Source: Phymatolithon calcareum
Lineage: Eukaryota; Rhodophyta; Florideophyceae; Hapalidiales
Reading direction: 5' to 3'
Assembly (NCBI GenBank): GCA_977006965.1
Contig: OZ345370.1
Coordinates: 1 to 64,000, forward strand
Length of the DNA stretch: 64,000 bases
The notes beneath the pieces are model-generated. The model was not told the origin of the DNA and made no database searches. It worked only from the letters and a program-made list of their open reading frames with translations. The position numbers were made by a program, and so were the translations under genes. Below are positions 22,150 to 33,949 of this stretch, piece after piece; position 1 is the first letter of the stretch, and every line of letters begins with the position of its first letter.

Positions 22150-22392
22150 TGTATGTATGTAAACAGCTCTCTCCCCGATGGAGCTCGCAAGGCAGTGTTT
22201 TATTGCTAAATTATCTTCTACTTAGATTACGGCAGGATGTTATTTGTGCTACTAGGTAATTAGGAAAGCACTCGTTCTCTGACTGCCGCTCGAGATGCGA
22301 TTCGATTCCACCGGAGCAAACGTGGTGGTTTCACGATCCGCGAGTCCACGTGGACGGCCAGAACATTTGGACTCTATTCTTCACCGCTCTTT
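22150..22392 (-). repeat. Dispersed repeat family R1, copy 2
   Basis: The longest match is with 46740-46975 in opposite orientation, extending over GTCCACGTGGACGGCCAGAACATTTGGACTC (22349-22379). On the plus strand it contains GCGATTCGATTCC at about 22309, a B-box-like core. The insertion is private to duplication copy B. Confidence 0.7.
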
Positions 22393-23380
22393 AAGATATA
22401 ATAGTTTGGGGCAGTCAATACCGTGACTGCAAATTAAGTCAAGCTCAGCTGACTTCGCTTGGCATTGTATAGCGGAGTATATTTCCCCGTCGAGGTTCAA
22501 CCCTGATCCAGATATAGGATTTAGCACCCCACAAGATAGTTTCGTACCGACTAGTTGAAAATCAAGTCAGAACCTTTCTATGCTCCCATGACAATGGCAA
22601 AGTAGCCCCAAGTGTTAGCAGATGCGTTAGTAACTTTTACATAAAAATCTACACTTTTTCTGTATGATATAAGTATGTATGTTTCAGGATGTACCATGAG
22701 TGCCGTACAGTTCTTAGCTTGTTCTAATAGGGAACATATACATCGTGACAGGCGGGAGCCACTCTAGGAGTTTCTCCGGTTTTGGAGCTCCACCAGATCG
22801 TGGCTACCGTCGTGCCATATACCTTGCAGTCCTTCCCGTTAATCGCCGGCGCGTGGACCTTCTCACCTTACATTAAATTAGGCGAGTGGGTCCCCATAGC
22901 ACAAGGAATACAGTTTTCCACCTCTCTATTTACTGTCTTGAAAATCACAGATATTCGAAACCAAATAATCACTTTACATGCACAAGCCGCAGTTCAAACA
23001 CCGCTGATTTCAAGATAGCAAGCGTAACACACTCCAGCTCCGAAGAATGAAGGTAGTTTCCAAAGCCTCCGCTGGCGGCAGCCCAAGTGTACAGTTCGGT
23101 AATCTTTCCAACATTTGGCCTTATTTTTCCGGTGAATATTTTCTTGTGCCCACCTCTGGTTCCTGGACGGGCCTCGGGAGGAGTCAAGGGGGAAAATGTG
23201 TCACACGGGGGAGATCAGATTTGTAGGGAGTTTTTATGCTGGGATATTGGTTGTCACTAGCATGGAACATGGCCTGGTGCTTGTCCAGTGCTCGCTTACT
23301 CCAGGCGCTCTCTTCTTGAGATTCTGTACTTACTGAGTTTTTTCATAAAAATACTGATACCTACCGGAAGTTACATTGTA

Positions 23381-23485
23381 ATTGGCTGAAGTCTGGATCT
23401 TCATCATCACTCATGTATTGACTTGAATATCACAGCTTTTCTCACCCAAATGCTCACTCTGCTTTCACATTTTCCACTATATAAA
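23381..23485 (+). promoter_or_regulatory. CCAAT and TATA promoter, gene copy B
   Basis: Inverted CCAAT box (ATTGG, 23381-23385) and TATA box (TATATAAA, 23478-23485) at the same spacing as in copy A and about 100 bases before the ATG at 23588. Confidence 0.7.
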
Positions 23486-23587
23486 GCCACCGACATACAA
23501 CCGCACATGGTTTTCCTGCAAACGCAACACACTCCAACTCCCAAAAGCCAAACGACTACTGAGACCTACTTTCCCACGCCCACCAAA

Positions 23588-24238
23588 ATGAGTTACGAAA
23601 TGCTCAGAATCGTAGAAACGCCCGAGGTCGGCATCAAGACGTTTAAAATTGAAAGTGCAGAGCTCGCCACATTTGCTATGGAAGAATGCGAAACCGGATA
23701 TGCAAGGACCGCGGGAGCTGGACTCACAGTGCAAAAGGGTACTAGCGGTACTCTGAACTACAGTATAACTATGAATGCCGTCGATTCCAGGACTCTTGAC
23801 AAGAAGGACATCGCATTTCAGGCCCAGCTGACACAGTCGGAGAAGGTGGAGTTCTCCAAAAAGAAGGCGAGCTTCAGCGGTGGGCTCGACATTCCGTTCT
23901 TGCATTGGATCGGTTGTAGTCTGGACGCAAGCGTAACTAAAGAAGATATGAAGGCCTCGGCTGAGAAGCAGGTGAACTACAGCCAAAAAGCAAGCGCTGC
24001 AAAGGAGATCTTGAAGGAGTTCACGCAGACTCGGACCAGGATAAGCGGATCGCTCAAGGCGCACGGCGTTAGCTTTATTCCAACCACCGTGTATGCGTAT
24101 ATCAAGTTGGCACAGGTGACGTTTAGTGATGGAAGCAAGATGAATGTGGTGTCCGCCTCCGCAGCTGATGCGAAGGCTGCAACTTCTAATGGTGAAGTTG
24201 TCCCCTCCAGCGATAGCCAGCTGAACATCATGATGTAA
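23588..24238 (+). CDS. Conserved 216-aa protein of unknown function, copy B
   Basis: Encodes a protein identical over all 216 residues to that of 15861-16511. Only two base differences were noticed in the coding part, both silent (GAG/GAA at Glu, GCA/GCG at Ala), against many differences and indels in the duplicated flanks. The start is chosen as for copy A: after the TATA box, with context ACCAAAATGA. The 55-codon upstream extension of the open frame differs at L/S, P/F, F/V, I/F and R/P type positions and is untranslated leader in my reading. Both copies thus seem functional or recently gene-converted. A minus-strand frame of 273 codons covers the gene; there both differences would change the residue, so the plus strand is the coding one. 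Confidence 0.75.
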   Translation: MSYEMLRIVETPEVGIKTFKIESAELATFAMEECETGYARTAGAGLTVQKGTSGTLNYSITMNAVDSRTLDKKDIAFQAQLTQSEKVEFSKKKASFSGGLDIPFLHWIGCSLDASVTKEDMKASAEKQVNYSQKASAAKEILKEFTQTRTRISGSLKAHGVSFIPTTVYAYIKLAQVTFSDGSKMNVVSASAADAKAATSNGEVVPSSDSQLNIMM

Positions 24239-24650
24239 GACGACAGGACCATGCGCAGGACCGTGCAGGAATTCTGTTCCAGATGTTTGCGTACTCAAGC
24301 GTCTTTTCTTTTAGTCCGATTAGTTAAGTACATGACCTGAAGTAAATGAAGAGCTTCTGTTTGGGTAATAAGATTATTTGCACGTGTATACATCAGGAAC
24401 GAGAACGATTGAAGGAGATATGCAGTTTTAAGATTCGTGTGCCAGACGTCGTCGAACAATGTACTAGGAGTCAGGGCTGTAAAGAATATGATTGCCCGGT
24501 ACTGCACTTCATATCGCAATACGCAGTAGAATCATTTCAGCAATCCCGTTTGCGGGACAGATTGCAATCATGAAGACGCTGGCAATATCGACTGCAATCC
24601 AAGACTGTACTACCAAAATATGAGATCACAGATCCTTACAACAGGGATGC

Positions 24651-27095
24651 CGCTCATAAACTTTTCATTGCTGTAAGCCTACTGATGAGGCTTACGGTAA
24701 GCAATGCATTAATACTGGCTGGGCATTACATATGTAAGCAGATATTTACAGCTGTAGGAAGGGGTCTTAGTGTTCTCAGTGGTGATCGTCGGTCTCTTGA
24801 GTACCTATGAATCTGTATTGACTGTAATGCTCTCTGTAAAGCTTTGCTCTATGAACTACAGAGAGGAGCTAGGTTTAGGCAATGACGAAGTATGATAGTG
24901 GCTTTGAACGGCACACACTAACCTTATTGCGAAAACAGCGTCTTCCATTTCATTCTGAGTAGGATCCTCGCTTACCTCGAAGTTAATGCTTTTGGAGGAT
25001 TTTCATTTGTTTTCATAGTATTTCATTTCAACCTACACCATTTGATGGTCATCTACTACCTACTATTAAATTCTTTGTTCTTTACAATATTTTTGACTGA
25101 TTGAAATGATATTCGTTCTGCATCGCTTCAGTAATCTTCAATACCTACGACCCTGCGGCAACATTGGCACTTTACGATGGTTTGACCCAATTCCAGGAAG
25201 TTAACTTGATAAAACATCAAGTCGATGTTTTTCGACAAGCTATACCGACGTTGCTCAGTGTTGTACCTTTTCTGTCTTGATAAGTATGACTGGAGAGAAG
25301 AACTAAATTTCGTGGTTCTGACGGCACAAATACAAATTTTACTTTAGACCTTTAACGTTCTAGAAAATAGAGACTGTTCTGAGCAGTGATATCACTATTA
25401 TCGAAAATGAGTATTGTCAAGCTTTAGTTTTGGAACGAAGATAGTTGTCTTTTCTAATGCCGTTCCTGTTGTTCTCAACTTTCCTTACATTCAACCTGCT
25501 GTTTCTGGGAAAATGTTTCCCAGGAAGCGAAGCTCGCAAAGCATCAATGTAGTGATTGGACCGTAGACAGTAGCGCAAAGAGAAATTGACCTTCAATTCA
25601 CAAAATATCTCTCGGAATCGATTTGATTGATTGGTTGATCTCTAGGTCATGCATGCACGAGAGACGCAAGAATATACGACTCGTTGTTTCTCTGTAGAAA
25701 AGCTTCAAACTTTAAAACGTTCTGAACCAGTAAGGTCAGGTATGTACTTCTGCGGTATCAAAACTTTGCTTTATTTCGAAATAGATTTAGTGATGGTTGA
25801 ATATTCTTAGGAGAGCAAACGGCAGAGAGTATACATACTGCTATACATACTGCTATTGAACTAATGTGTTCTTTTCAGAACATCTACTTCAAGAAAAGCG
25901 CATGAATGTTTTAGAATGACGTGCATTTTTTAATGTTGACAAATTGGCGGCTTATTTTTCGTCAATTTTAACAGTTTTCATAACAAACTCATCGTCCCTA
26001 ATAGAAAGTGAAATTTGAGATATGTTATTCCTGGTTCATTGACAAGTTTTAAAACCTGTCGCGTAAGGACCGAACCCAGTGTCTTCGCTTCTGTTCGACT
26101 TTTCAGTCTCAAGAGGTCGTATCTTCTCCTGTATTGTAATTATTTCGGCTTTTTGATTTGAAAAATCACTTAATGTGACATCTGATCAACTTCCCATTGA
26201 TTCTGCTCGTAAAGGTGAGTCTTCTCTCTCGGGAAGTGAATCACTTGGTGATTTCCTGGCCATCTAGATGACATTGTACGTGATGGAGGTGCTAATGGTC
26301 AAAGTGGAGCTGGAGGAATGCCCACACTTGACTGCGTGCAATGCAATCACGAAGGATGCACAGATCTTCCTACAGATTCGCCTGCAAATCTAATCTTAGA
26401 ACGTGAGCATGGTCTTGGTCTTTTCTGACATTTCTGCGTCAAAATAAGCCGACTCTCTTGCGCATTGCAAAGCAACTATAGTGAAAGGAGAAGAATTGGA
26501 GCCAAATCATGGTTCTTCAAACTCTGCTTATGGCCCACTTGACAATTTATGTGCAAACTCGTCCGCGAAAAGGACCTCTTTTATGCTGTGAGCAGTTTTT
26601 CGAACGGACATAAATCAAAATCAGTTTTCGAACGGAATGTTTCCTTGGATAACGAGATTCTCCATGATGCTCCCCACGTCGAAATCTCTTCTGGGTGCTG
26701 GCCGTGTATCTCTTTATACAACGACCCTTGCGAAAGTGAGACTGAATATCGTTCTTCCATTGCAATCCGAAACATATTTTCCCGCGTTGAAGATCGAAGC
26801 AAAAGGATTCTCAGCGGTCCATGACTACAGCTTCCTCAAGCAAATCAAGATTATGAAAAAATCCACCTTCTAAGCTGGTATCATTTTGAACCTCTTGAAT
26901 ATGATGATGATAACTTTGGTATAACAGGGAAGTCCGATTTTGGGAAAGACATTCACATCGATACCAGTATATTCTCTTGTCTTCAGCTGCTTCGATGAGA
27001 AAGAGAAGCCAAAGTCTTGCGGAATAGGGAATAAAGCACGTGTGAGAAAAAGGTCTTCTCTACTCTTTAAATAGCTTTCCGGATTCTCGGGGTCC
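24651..27095. other. Intergenic DNA, no gene recognised
   Basis: A TGTAAGC-rich patch with the hairpin GTAAGCCT...AGGCTTAC lies at 24665-24850. From 24900 to 27095 only short frames occur (longest about 90 codons at 26549-26824), in overlapping sense/antisense sets with no motif. No tRNA or rRNA features were found. Confidence 0.4.
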
Positions 27096-27101
27096 ACTGC
27101 G

Positions 27102-28600
27102 TCAGGTGCATGGCGTACTCCCAATAGGAGTACGAAGATGGCATCTTGGTTGTACTAGAGTCTTGTATGTCCTGGTAGCTTTAATGGCGTTAATATCTCG
27201 CATTGAGACACCAAGGGGTGTTAACTGATACACAGCGGTCTTGGCGTTTCGGATGCGCTCGAGCATTCTTGTCTTGGTTACTCCCTGGTTTCTCAATAAG
27301 ACTCCAAAGTAAGACACCTCTTTGATTCTCGTTATTGCTTTTTTGCTTGACAGCTTGAAAATAACTGATCTAGTTTCCGCTGACAGAAGAACCTCTCTTT
27401 TTCCGGCGTTCATTTTCTAGGTCATTTGCGGTTTTCTTCCAAATTTGGATTAAAATTCTGAACGTCTTTGTAATCCAGCTGGTAATTTAGCCGATAAGAC
27501 TACATTGCGTGTAAACTGTACTTCTGCGACAGGAGCGACTTCTCGGCACCGGGTTATTTTCGACGAACTCGTCCACGAACAAATTATACAAGCTTGGACT
27601 CGACAGGGAATCTTGAGTTGCTCCCCTGCAGATTACAACAACGTTTTTGAGGATCCACAACAGCGGATACGTATGAGGGAATTAGGAAACCTCTGTCATC
27701 GCACGTAGGGTAGAAACAATCGCATTCGTTCTTGGAGCTACTTTCTTGTAACTGTATCATACGCCGCTTTTAGGTCCAAAAATACGATATATCTTTGCAC
27801 TCTCTTTTTACTTCCAGTGCTCCTAGGATTGCGAGCTCTGTACCCTTCCTTTCAGGAATCCTATCTGGAAGTTTTAGTTCTTGTTCCTTTGACGTAGTAC
27901 GGTATAAATTGCTGACTCATCGATCTTTCTAACGTGACTCAGAGTGATATATGCCGAAAAACATTTGGATCATCATGATCCCCCTTCCTGTGAAGAGGTA
28001 CTAACAGGACTTTCAGCCAAGCCATCAGGAGGGTTCCACAGCCCACATTTCAAACTCTAGGCTAGACTCCCCTCTACATAAATCTTCAGCATTTCAGTTC
28101 TCACCTCGACTAGGCTTGGGGCTTGACTAGATGGAGCTTTAATGATGGCCGATCGAAACAAATTGGGCATATGAGCTTGGCACTCAAAGTATGTGGGCCT
28201 TGAAAGCCGGCCTCGATCATCTTGGCATGTCTGTGAAACGTGTGTAGGTAACAGCATTTTTTGCAGAGGGCGCCAGATGTACTTCTCGTTCTCAACTTCG
28301 GCATCCGAGCGATTTGTTCTATAGCTTTGGTTCCGTCCTTTTCATTCAGCTAATCGAGAAATTCTTGGGATTGCTGTCTCTTTCTTCTGTTTGCGCGAAA
28401 TGTATTATCGAAGAGGGGCACTCCTTTTCTGTTTCCATGTGTCCTGTAGAGTTTCCGCGACCTTGCGCTAGAGTCAATCCAGCTCCTGTCACGTTCTACA
28501 GCGTTTCAACTCTTTCCGAATACCTGGGATGGTCCTTGTATAGATTTCTCTTTGCAGGTACTTCACAATACGGTTGTGGAACTTAATCCTGTCCGGACCA
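27102..28600 (-). pseudogene. LINE reverse transcriptase relic, minus strand
   Basis: Reading the minus strand from 28600 to 27102, broken RT segments appear in order: a region near 27830-27850 with the GF..GRG-type block (IGFLKGRVQS), then QRYIVFLDLKAAYDTVTRK at about 27735-27795, which is RT motif A with its catalytic Asp, and finally the thumb/C-terminal frame 27102-27413 with EVSYFGVLLRNQGVTKTRML and INAIKATRTYKTLVQPR. Stops and frameshifts lie between every segment and the FADD box was not found. It resembles the same LINE clade as the other RT relics but is more decayed. Confidence 0.65.
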
Positions 28601-28730
28601 AAACTTGTTTCGGTCTCTTTGGCGGCAAATGAGGTAGAAGCCGAAACATCGGGACGACTGTGGATTGTCCACGCAATTTTGGCGCGTCCAGATCGAAAGA
28701 GAGCAAATGTGGAATCTCGCGGAAGGAGAT

Positions 28731-29957
28731 TCAGTCTCTATATGTAATTAGATTGAGACATGGTGCGTAATTCGGGATCGGATGAATCAATTTCCAGTCC
28801 AACAAATTTAAATATGTTGTCCAGCGAGGACTTGATATCAAATTTATCTTCCATTTCTTCAGCAGCCTCGCCTTTTTTTCCGATGTGCTTGCTTGAAGTA
28901 TGTCGCCCACGTACGTCCCGGACTTTGAAACGAGTTTACCGCCAATGGATCGGAAAAACAGGGCAAAATCTCCAACGGTTTGTGACATCCCGAGGTCGTT
29001 GAGGTGGTGCTTGGTCAGGGTTTCGTTCCAATATTCACCACTGTCGGAAAGTCCGTAGAGGGGACGCACGATTTCCGCGATCTCATCATCCTTGAGATCT
29101 AGCGTCGAGGGTCTGCAACATACTTTGCGCTGCATTGGAACATCGGCTTAAAGGTAAGCTTGCTTAACGTCGCTGTTCCAAATGTCAAAACCAAGAATTG
29201 AAGCAATTGCAAGAATGACGCGAACTGACTTTTGCCTCAGCGTATTGGACGAATGGACTATCATGCGCTTCGACTTTTCCCGATGACCACCGAGTATGTA
29301 GCGCGATTTCTTCTGTTTGGTGCCATCGGCAAGGTGTTTGATAACACGGAGAAGGCGCGAAGGTACAATGTTCGGATTTGGTCCGACCTCCGAGCGCTTG
29401 AAAATTTTAAATACGCCACGCGATGCAAGCTCATGCATCTCTTTACGGTCGGCCCCTGCGAAGTCTTTAACCCGCGGGTCGACATCTGCCACAGTCTCGA
29501 CGAGGTGTACATCAAGCGCATGTGAGTTTGGTGTGATATGCCTCGAGTCGGGCGGATGAGATGACAATTTGGACGGTTTGAGTTGCGCGATGTTGAACTG
29601 TCTTGGACCGGTGCTCTCACCAACGTGCAGATAGGCTGCCTTTCCATCAAGTCTGGCAATCATGTGTGGGCCTATGTATTGCTTCAAGTTATCCCTGAAG
29701 ACATATGCAAAATCACCCGGATGGTAAACGTGATTTGCAGCCGGCGGCACATTCTTGCGCAAACCGCGGTTGATAACTTCGCTGCTGACGATTTTCTCGT
29801 ACTCACTTCGTGCTGAAATAATTGCGCGAAGACGTTCGCGTTGTTGCGGCAGATCTTTTTTCGAGATAGATGGCAGTCTGGGCGTTACTCCGAAAACCAG
29901 CAATGTGGGTACGAGTCCATGGGGTTCTACGCAATCATTCATGGCCTTTGTGGGCAT
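28731..29957 (-). pseudogene. Copia integrase C-terminus and reverse transcriptase
   Basis: Two segments in one frame, 29148-29957 and 28731-29135, are separated by a single in-frame stop just after DIWNSDVKQAYL, at the Gln expected there in copia RTs. The first segment carries the integrase C-terminal part (YHPGDFAYVFRDNLKQYIGP) and the start of RVT_2-type RT (SRYILGGHREKSKRM, then NSDVKQAYL). The second has VRPLYGLSDSGEYWNETL and GTYVGDILQAS. The catalytic box normally reads YVDD; here the first Asp is Gly (YVGD), so the RT would be dead even without the stop. The frame follows the gag-integrase frame with an 18-base overlap (29939-29957), best explained by a frameshift. Confidence 0.85.
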
Positions 29958-32839
29958 GGATAGTAGGAGATCACATGGAAGAGCTTCTGGTAAATCCTTC
30001 GAAGAGTGTGATGGTACTTTTCCCTAATTCCGAGGGAGTTGTGTGATTCTGTTCCTGTATGTCTAAGAGATATCCCAGTGAGTTCGCATGCGTATACCAG
30101 TTCTGGTGACAAAAAGACCGACCCTTGATCTGTGAGCATTGATTCAGGGAAGCCAATGTATACCGTCGACCAGATCTTCAGGAATGTGTTCCATATGGTT
30201 GAAGTCTTCACGTCAGGAAGAAATGCTGCAACGCTGAACTTGGTTCCGGCATCGGCGATATGTAAGACCGGCTTGGAAATGTTTTTGGAGTGGCGCAGGA
30301 ACATGATATCCAACATGATTTCATGGTTGAAGACGACTTTCGCGGTGTCGCGTATCTGGAATGAGATTTTCCTTCGAGAATATTGCGTGCATGTGGAGCA
30401 CGCTTTCGAAATTTCATCTAGCATCGCCTTCGTTTCGAGAGATACATTGTCAGGGTCTGAGCGTTGTAGAAGGTTGTAGATCTTAGTAGTTCTGGGGTGA
30501 ACAAGGTGCTTGTGTAGTCGCTCGAGCTGCGGTTTGGAATAGAATGTTGATGAGAATTCTGACCAAGAAAAATACGCGTGCCTATATTGACGAGTTACTG
30601 GTAGGCGCCATTTTCCAGGTACACATTCCAGTTCATTTGTTACATTCAGGAATTGTAATCCGCACTTGTCGAGTAAGTCCAGGCCAAATAAGAACGGGAT
30701 GTCATGCTGAACCACGTCAATTTTCTCTACAATGGGCTTCGATGGGTTCGGGGTGATGATAGTGATCGTCCCTATAGATTCCGTGACATTGATGCCGAAT
30801 TTGAAACGCGATGACGAGGGCCATGGAGAAAACGTAATCCCATTCAGTTTGCAATACGCATGAGCTTGGAGTTTTCCCATTACAGATTTTTGGGCACCGG
30901 TGTCGAGCGGTGCTCTGAAAAATGATACGGACGGCTTTGCATTGTTATTAGACTTTGCTCGACGGAAATGCTCTTCAAGGTAATTCATGGACAAGGGTAT
31001 CGTGAAAATGTCGGTACTGGAGAGCATGGGATCATAGAAATATGAAGCATAATGATTGGTAAGGGCAGGTATTCCGGAGTTGGATATGCCTGCAACGTGC
31101 TCGGCTTCTCCAGCGACTAGGCGGTCAAAAGCGTTACAAAGAATAACTTGCGCATCACTATCGATTGCTTGCTCGTTCATGTGATTGTGGAAGCTTTCAA
31201 TTGCGGAAGAAGACGATATTGGCTGTTGTAAATTGACCGGTAGTTCCACGACAGTACATGCGAGATAGTCCAAATAGTAGTCGTCTTCATGCGACATGAC
31301 ACAAAGAACTTCTGCCAAAGCAACATTATTATTCCCTCTATCCATAACCCGAGCCTTAACCGCTTCTGTTGTCGTTCGCCTGCGATTCGGGCACTCTTGC
31401 CTCCAATGCCCTTTCTCATCGCAGTACATACATCTTGTACGTCGCTTGAGTTCTGCGAGCTCCTGTGGAGTACGTCTACGTTTCGGCTGAGAGTTTCCCT
31501 GGCCCGAAAGGTTTCCTCTGAATTGTTGACGACGTTGCGGTGGGCGTGCATACGTGCTTCCGTAATGCGTTTCAGCGGGGGTGATTGTACCGACCATGCC
31601 TAACTGATTGATAGAACCGGGTTCCATGGTTGACCCATTGCTTTGACCGGATAACTGAGTGATTGAAGCCATCAACATAGCGTAGAATGTATTGTAATCG
31701 ACAGGGTCTGTGAGTCTGCTGATTAACAATGGCTGTGCCCATGGTTGTTGCTCGACAGTTCGGGCGAGAATCCGATTTTTGTGGCTTTCATGCTGCAGTT
31801 CAGGGCCACACAGGGGCAATGTATCGGTAATACGTTCGTGAACAACGCTGAGTGCCTTCAAAGCGGAGCATGACTTTTCGGTCATGATGCTTGAAATGGT
31901 CTGCTTGTCCAAGTACGTTTGTGCCTGGTGCTGATGGTGAGTAGAGCTGAAATGCTTTTGGAAGAGAGAAAATGCCTCCCCGATCAACGTTGCTTTTCCT
32001 TGAATTTTTTCGTAAAAGAAATCCTTCGCAATGCCACATAATGCATGATGGAGGAGGTTAGCGGCTTCCAATCGTGGAATTTCTTGTTCCGTTATGGTGG
32101 CTTGGATCGTTCTTCTCATTCTTGGAAGGGTTTGCTTTCCACCTATTGACCCAGAGAAGCGATTATCGTCCGGGCGGAATGTGTTAGCGACGGCCTGCTG
32201 ATTCCTGGTCATTGAGCGGCGTTCACTTTCATGCGCCGTTTCAGGATGTACAGGTGGTGGGAGAGCAATTTTAGGACAAGGTGGTGGAAATGGTGCTTCA
32301 TCTCGGTCCGATTCGTCTGAGCTGCTGTTTTCAGGGGGTTTCAGGGATTCTTTTCGTGTTCTTGAGCGCGTTAGGGCTCCATGACGACGAGGAGATCCAG
32401 GAAGAGATCGTGATGAATTGGACGTGGCACTTCTGCGTGAATTTCGATGGCTAGTTCTGCCTTTGATCTCGTTGTATTTGAGAAGAGCCTCAACCACAAA
32501 CTCAGGTTGGTCAGCGTAAATGCTCTTGACAATGCATCTTAGGACAGGTTTTCCAGGTCCAGCCTCAATTTTGAATCCAATGAATAGCAGAATGTCACGT
32601 ATAAGAAAGTAAATATTCGGTCGCATGACAACATAATACGACATTAAAACTTCCGGTGAGATATCAGTGCAAAGGTTCCTTGCATCTGCCGGATCCGTTT
32701 CAGGCTCGATAGCTTGAAAAAGAACACCGAAAAGACCTTCGACCTCGTCCTGAGACGTGTTGATCTTTTCCACCTTCTTTTGCAAAGACTCACGATGTTT
32801 CTGTCTTTGTTCCGCGCTTGTAGCGTCGGATGAAGACAT
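29939..32839 (-). pseudogene. Copia gag-protease-integrase frame (966 codons)
   Basis: A long open frame on the minus strand starting at ATG 32839. Residues 1-460 are gag-like with a Ser/Arg-rich linker; RCMYCDEKGHWRQECPN near residue 470 is a CX2CX4HX4C zinc knuckle. APLDTGAQKSVMG near residue 645 is the aspartic protease site (DTG). The integrase follows: HLVHPRTTKIYNLL and CSTCTQYS (residues about 775-818) form the HHCC zinc site, then EIMLDIMF (first Asp), SMLTDQGSVF (second Asp) and the stretch NSLGIREKYH with the third acidic residue (Glu) near 936. After residue 940 the frame runs into unrelated residues, and the element continues in the next frame (29957). The gag-to-integrase part is thus almost intact, suggesting a young insertion. 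Confidence 0.85.
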
Positions 32840-32902
32840 GATGCATTAAATGGGTAACGGCTTAGAGATGATACAAGATAGACAAATTAGTTAACTTGCA
32901 AG

Positions 32903-33326
32903 TGATGAAATTCGTCTTGAATTCCGACGATGTCGGCTTAACGAAATGGTTGACTTGAGGCGTCGGGTGTACACCGACGCGGAATGAAATGAATACAACA
33001 GGAGTATACTATGCCGGGAACCCACGGAAGATATCGTGGCGATCGCGGCAAAGAGAGCCAACTGAGTTTGCTTGCTTGGATAGATCACCAAGTGAAGCGG
33101 GGTGGAAACAAGAAGTTGACGTCCTTGTTTATTAAGGTGTTTGTTCTGGGTTGATGTTCTGTTGTCCTCCCTTTTGGTTGGCAGGAAAAACTGAACAGGC
33201 TAAAGTACTAAATCTGAATCTGGAATGAGGATCTCGAGAGAATACTCTTGCTGTAAGTAGTTTCTGTGCGTGTAACTTCACTTCGATAGTTGACCTGTTT
33301 GGCCAACCGAATACGAGAGAATGCCA
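32903..33326 (-). repeat. 5' LTR of the copia element
   Basis: 424 bases, TG...CA on the minus strand (TGGCATTCTCTCG at 33326 inward to TTTCATCA at 32903). The gag start codon lies 64 bases downstream of its 3' end. Its near-identical partner stands head to head at 33403-33829. Confidence 0.8.
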
Positions 33327-33402
33327 TGCTCTTAGGCATCTAAGAATGGGGTGTGTTAAATCAAAGCTTCTGCAACCAACTGTGCATGATGCCATGCGAG
33401 CA

Positions 33403-33829
33403 TGCCATTCTCTCGTATTATTGGTTGACCAAAGCAGGTCAACTATCGAGGTGAAGTTACACGCACAGAAACTACTTACAGCAAGAGTATTGTCACGAGA
33501 TCCTCATTCCAGATTCAGATTTAGTACTTTAGCCTGTTCAGTTTTTCCTTCCAACCAAAAGGGAGGACAACAGAACATCAACCCAGAACAAACACTTTAA
33601 TAAACAAGGACGTCAACTTCTTGTTTCCACCCCGCTTCACTTGGTGATCTATCCAAGCAAGCAAACTCAGTTGGCTCTCTTTGCCGCGATCGCCACGATA
33701 TCTTCCGTGGGTTCCCGGCATAGTATCCTCCTGTTGCATTCATTTCATTCCGCGTCGGTGTACACCCGACGCCTCAAGTCATCCATTTCGTTTTGCCGAC
33801 ATTGTCGGCATGCAAGACGAATTTCATCA
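33403..33829 (+). repeat. Inverted second copy of the copia LTR
   Basis: 427 bases, TG...CA on the plus strand, about 93-95% identical by eye to the 5' LTR at 32903-33326. No plus-strand copia coding sequence follows, so it is a solo LTR or part of an inverted duplication. The five bases GAGCA precede both LTRs (33398-33402 here, 33331-33327 on the other strand). Confidence 0.8.
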
Positions 33830-33949
33830 ATACTGTTCCCCATATCTGTTCAGGAGCAAACTGAGAATGTTAAATACCTTTCGCTGAAAGAAGTCGATTT
33901 TACTCTTGATCAGCTTGGTTCGGAAACTGAAACCTGTCTACATCTGAAC

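Larger units (their letters stand above)
20325..24650 (+). repeat. Segmental duplication, copy B (4.3 kb)
   Basis: Partner of 12630-16920 in the same orientation, with the unit offset changing from 7.7 to 8.3 kb and back because of private insertions. It carries the second 216-aa gene with conserved CCAAT and TATA boxes and 3' flank. Intergenic identity is visibly lower than in the gene. Confidence 0.85.
28731..33326 (-). mobile_element. Ty1/copia retrotransposon, 3'-truncated
   Basis: On the minus strand a 5' LTR (33326 to 32903) is followed by gag, protease, integrase and then RT, the order that defines Ty1/copia elements. The coding part is broken by a frameshift near 29945 and a stop near 29146, and ends within RT near 28731. 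RNase H and a 3' LTR were not found downstream (28300-28700), where other relic sequence begins. The element is therefore truncated and inactive. Confidence 0.85.

Noticed and set aside
24671-24705. CTGATGAG near hairpin GTAAGCCT...AGGCTTAC as a hammerhead ribozyme
   Set aside because: The GAAA and stem III elements are absent and stem II would have a one-base loop.
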